DNA of 64,000 bases from Micromonospora sp. AMSO31t (GTDB lineage: Bacteria; Actinomycetota; Actinomycetes; Mycobacteriales; Micromonosporaceae): the NCBI RefSeq assembly GCF_008868175.1, contig NZ_WBKT01000003.1, positions 1 to 64,000 of the forward strand, in the 5' to 3' direction. Made by a program: the position numbers and the translations under genes. Every line of letters begins with the position of its first letter. Positions within the stretch are counted from its first letter, which is position 1. A model generated the notes under the pieces. It searched no databases. It was not told where the DNA came from and saw nothing but the letters and a program-made list of their open reading frames with translations. Below are positions 61,804 through 64,000 of this stretch, piece after piece.

Positions 61804-62220
61804 ATGAGCGATGACATCGAGGCGTTCTTCGTGGCGCTACCGGCGCGGGGGCGGGCCCTGCTGCCACCGCGCGTGCGCGGGACGCTGCGCGTGGACCTGG
61901 TGACCCACGACTCGACCCGCCACTGGTACGTCGACCTCCGCGCGCCGGGCCGGGTGCTCGTGAACCGGGACGTCCGGGCGGCCGACGCCGTGCTGACGAC
62001 GACGCCCGCCGTCTTCGCCCGGCTGGTGCGGGGCGAGTCCCCCGCCACGGCCGTGCTGCTGCGCAACGAGGCCACCCTGGTCGGCGACGCCCGACTGATC
62101 CTGGCGTTCCGGCGCTACTTCCCGCAACCGCACGGCACCGGCGATCCGCGGGAGGGTGCGCAGCGGCGGGCTCCCCACGGGCAGGCGTGGCGCGAGCGCC
62201 TGCGGGCCCGGACGGGGTGA
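61804..62220 (+). CDS. SCP2 sterol-binding-domain protein
   Basis: The 138-residue protein is mostly a SCP2-like lipid-binding domain: VRGTLRVDLVTHDSTRHWYVDL, GRVLVNRDVRAADAVLTTTPAVFARLVRGE and LLRNEATLVGDARLILAFRRYFP. Such domains bind hydrophobic ligands. The ATG at 61804 has GGGGGCAGG just upstream and TAGGCT at 61778-61783 as a possible -10. It ends four bases before the ATG of the debranching enzyme, so they are cotranscribed. The link between lipid binding and glycan hydrolysis is not clear. Confidence 0.8.
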   Translation: MSDDIEAFFVALPARGRALLPPRVRGTLRVDLVTHDSTRHWYVDLRAPGRVLVNRDVRAADAVLTTTPAVFARLVRGESPATAVLLRNEATLVGDARLILAFRRYFPQPHGTGDPREGAQRRAPHGQAWRERLRARTG

Positions 62221-62224
62221 CCGG

Positions 62225-64000
62225 ATGGCGATGCGGAAGTCGATCAACATCCTGGACGGGAACACGTTCCTGGTCTGCGACGACCGTGGCGACGTGGACC
62301 CGTCGCCCAGCGTGCCGACCGGGCTGTTCTCCTACGACACCCGCTTCCTGTCCACCTGGCGGTTGAGCGTGAACGGTGAACGGCTGCACGCGTTGTCGGT
62401 GGACGACATCCGCTACTTCGAGAGCCGCTTCTTCCTGGTGCCGGGCGAACCGACCCACTACGTCGACGCGACGGTGTCGGTGATCCGCGACCGCAGCATC
62501 GGCGGCAGCTTCACCGAGAACCTCGCGGTGCTCAACCACACCGACGAGGAGACGACCCTGACGGTACGCGTCGACATGGCCTCCGACTTCGCCGACATCT
62601 TCGAGATCAAGAACCCGCAGGGCAAGAAGGCGCCGGTCCAGGCGATCGTCGAGGAGGGACAGCTGCGGCTGCGCTACCGGCGGGACAGCTTCCACCGCGA
62701 GACCGTGATCTCCAGCTCGGCACCCGCCCGGGTCGACCCGGAGGGCATGACGTTCGAGGTGCGCGTACCGCCGCAGTCGGAGTGGCAGACCCGGTTGCAC
62801 GTACGCACGCTCGTGCTGGGCGCACACGAGCGCGACTTCCGCGACAGCCTTGAGCTGCGCCAGGCCCGGTCCCCGGCCGAGCTGGACGAGCAGCTGCGGC
62901 AGTGGACGGCGGCCGCACCCCGGCTGAAGTGCGACAGCCCGTCCATCACCACCGCCTACCGGCGGAGCCTGGTGGACCTGGCCGCGCTGCGCTACACCTC
63001 CATCACGATGGCCGAGGAACTGGTCGCCGCCGGGCTGCCGTGGTTCATGACCGTGTTCGGCCGGGACAGCATCTTCACCTGCCTGCAGGCCCTGCCGTTC
63101 ACCCCGCAGCTCGTGCCCGCCACCCTCGGCACGCTCGCCTACGGCCAGGGCAGCCGCCTCGACGACTTCCGCGACGAGGAGCCCGGCAAGATCCTGCACG
63201 AGCTGCGCTACGGCGAGTCCGCCGGATTCGAAGAACAGCCCCACTCGCCGTACTACGGCGCCGCCGACACCACTCCCCTGTTCGTCATCCTGCTCGACGA
63301 GTACGAACGCTGGACCGGCGACAGCGCCGTGGTGCGCGCCTACGAGTTCGAGGCCCGGGCCGCGCTCGACTGGATCGACAACTACGGCGACCTGCTCGGC
63401 ACCGGCTACATCTGGTACGAGACCCGCAACCGCGACAACGGTCTGGTCAACCACTGCTGGAAGGACTCCCCGGACTCGATCTGCTACCGCGACGGGCGCC
63501 TGCCCCCGTTTCCCCGTGCGACCTGCGAACAGCAGGGCTACGCCTACGATGCCAAGATCCGGGGCGCCCGGCTGGCCCGCCTGTTCTGGAACGACCCCGC
63601 CTACGCCGACCGCCTCGAACGTGAGGCCGCCGACCTGAAGGCCCGGTTCAACGAGGACTTCTGGATCGCCGACGGCGAGTACTACGCCCTCGCGTTGGAC
63701 GCCGAGGGAGGCCAGGTCGACGCGCTGTCCTCGAACATCGGGCACCTGCTGTGGAGCGGCATCGTCGAGGAGTCTCGGGCCGGTCGCATCGCCGAACTGC
63801 TGCTCAGCGACCGGCTCTTCTCCGGCTGGGGCGTGCGCACCCTCGCCACCGACTGCGCCCGCTACAACCCGCTCGGCTACCACGTGGGCACCGTGTGGCC
63901 CTTCGACAACTCGATCATCGCCTGGGGGCTCTGGCGCTACGGCTACCGCCGCGAGGCCGCCACCATCTGCCAGGCCGTCTTCGACGCCGCCGACTACTTC
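62225..64000 (+). CDS. Amylo-alpha-1,6-glucosidase / glycogen-debranching-type enzyme (3' end beyond window)
   Basis: The frame runs open from the ATG at 62225 to the last base of the window (592 codons seen). Residues 5-205 match the N-terminal beta-domain of glycogen-debranching enzymes (LDGNTFLVCDDRGDV, PTGLFSYDTRFLS, ESRFFLVPGEPTHYVDATV). From about 235 it is an (alpha/alpha)6 barrel of the MGH1/GDE_C type: GLPWFMTVFGRDSIFTCLQALPF, PGKILHELRYGE, SPYYGAADTTPLFVILLDEY, CWKDSPDSICY, EQQGYAYDAKI and VGTVWPFDNSIIAWGL. GRDS carries a conserved acidic residue. The exact substrate (glycogen, trehalose-like or mannosyl glycan) is not settled. It starts four bases after the SCP2 gene. Confidence 0.85.
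   Translation, partial: MAMRKSINILDGNTFLVCDDRGDVDPSPSVPTGLFSYDTRFLSTWRLSVNGERLHALSVDDIRYFESRFFLVPGEPTHYVDATVSVIRDRSIGGSFTENLAVLNHTDEETTLTVRVDMASDFADIFEIKNPQGKKAPVQAIVEEGQLRLRYRRDSFHRETVISSSAPARVDPEGMTFEVRVPPQSEWQTRLHVRTLVLGAHERDFRDSLELRQARSPAELDEQLRQWTAAAPRLKCDSPSITTAYRRSLVDLAALRYTSITMAEELVAAGLPWFMTVFGRDSIFTCLQALPFTPQLVPATLGTLAYGQGSRLDDFRDEEPGKILHELRYGESAGFEEQPHSPYYGAADTTPLFVILLDEYERWTGDSAVVRAYEFEARAALDWIDNYGDLLGTGYIWYETRNRDNGLVNHCWKDSPDSICYRDGRLPPFPRATCEQQGYAYDAKIRGARLARLFWNDPAYADRLEREAADLKARFNEDFWIADGEYYALALDAEGGQVDALSSNIGHLLWSGIVEESRAGRIAELLLSDRLFSGWGVRTLATDCARYNPLGYHVGTVWPFDNSIIAWGLWRYGYRREAATICQAVFDAADYF

Noticed and set aside
61049-63883. 944-codon minus-strand frame over the catalase/arsenate reductase, SCP2 and debranching genes
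   Set aside because: It covers three genes with good family matches and start sites on the plus strand and itself looks like compositional antisense.
1-64000. CRISPR array, transposase, integrase, tRNA or rRNA
   Set aside because: None was seen; no repeat-spacer periodicity, no DDE/recombinase motif and no tRNA-like cloverleaf was noticed by eye.

Overview
This 64 kb window is high-GC actinobacterial DNA. The dense two-strand coding, GTG starts, 1-4 base gene overlaps and families present (STAND/SARP regulator, SCO6745 family, HelR with a rifamycin-associated element, SigE-type sigma factors, CBM2 chitinase) point to a soil actinomycete. A Micromonospora-like (Micromonosporaceae) organism is my best guess, but this is inference. 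I see no tRNA, rRNA, CRISPR, transposase or phage gene.

Layout. (1) Bases 1-9291 are the right-hand end of a nonribosomal peptide cluster: the tail of a condensation domain, two SyrP/KtzO-like Fe(II)/2-oxoglutarate hydroxylases, a 1758-residue NRPS and a trans-sulfuration-type PLP enzyme, all translationally coupled. The adenylation domain reads as glutamate-specific and is interrupted by an FkbM-type methyltransferase. A DUF1223 protein and an MFS exporter follow. (2) 11343-19281: DUF817 membrane protein, secreted GHL10-like hydrolase, secreted S1 protease, MFS transporter, PAS-SpoIIE phosphatase and a HATPase (RsbW-like) protein. (3) 19286-25951: a glycerol locus, with glpF-glpK-glpD divergent from an IclR regulator and a second glycerol kinase. 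(4) 26123-28170: NIPSNAP protein and a sigma/anti-sigma-like pair. (5) 28230-44238: iolC-aldolase-iolB-iolD, divergent from a GntR regulator, which is followed by an eight-gene import and processing operon (binding protein, two permeases, ATPase, PHP metallohydrolase, TIM-barrel isomerase, Gfo/Idh/MocA dehydrogenase, GH38 alpha-mannosidase). The palindrome TGTCATGACA lies in front of both halves, so one GntR protein probably controls both. (6) 44245-53265: SCO6745-family protein, secreted NlpC/P60-like protein with propeller repeats, a SARP/STAND/TPR regulator, a lipoprotein, a small membrane protein, an acetyltransferase and a CBM2-GH18 chitinase. (7) 53266-55677: helR, the rifamycin-protection RNA-polymerase helicase, with a good match to the rifamycin-associated element. 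(8) 55741-64000: sigma factor with a BNR-repeat membrane protein, glnA, an asparagine-synthase/NAGGN-type amidotransferase, a Mn-catalase/arsenate-reductase chimera, an SCP2-domain protein and the start of a glycogen-debranching-type enzyme cut by the window edge.

How the genes work together. The NRPS set plausibly makes a peptide containing a hydroxylated, possibly O-methylated, glutamate. The iol and mannosidase operons together could import a mannosylated inositol or phosphoinositol glycan, trim it and feed inositol into catabolism; next door the glycerol locus could take up the lipid-derived glycerol. That last link is speculation. The most unusual items are the interrupted Glu A domain, the shared GntR operator, and the in-frame catalase/arsenate-reductase fusion.
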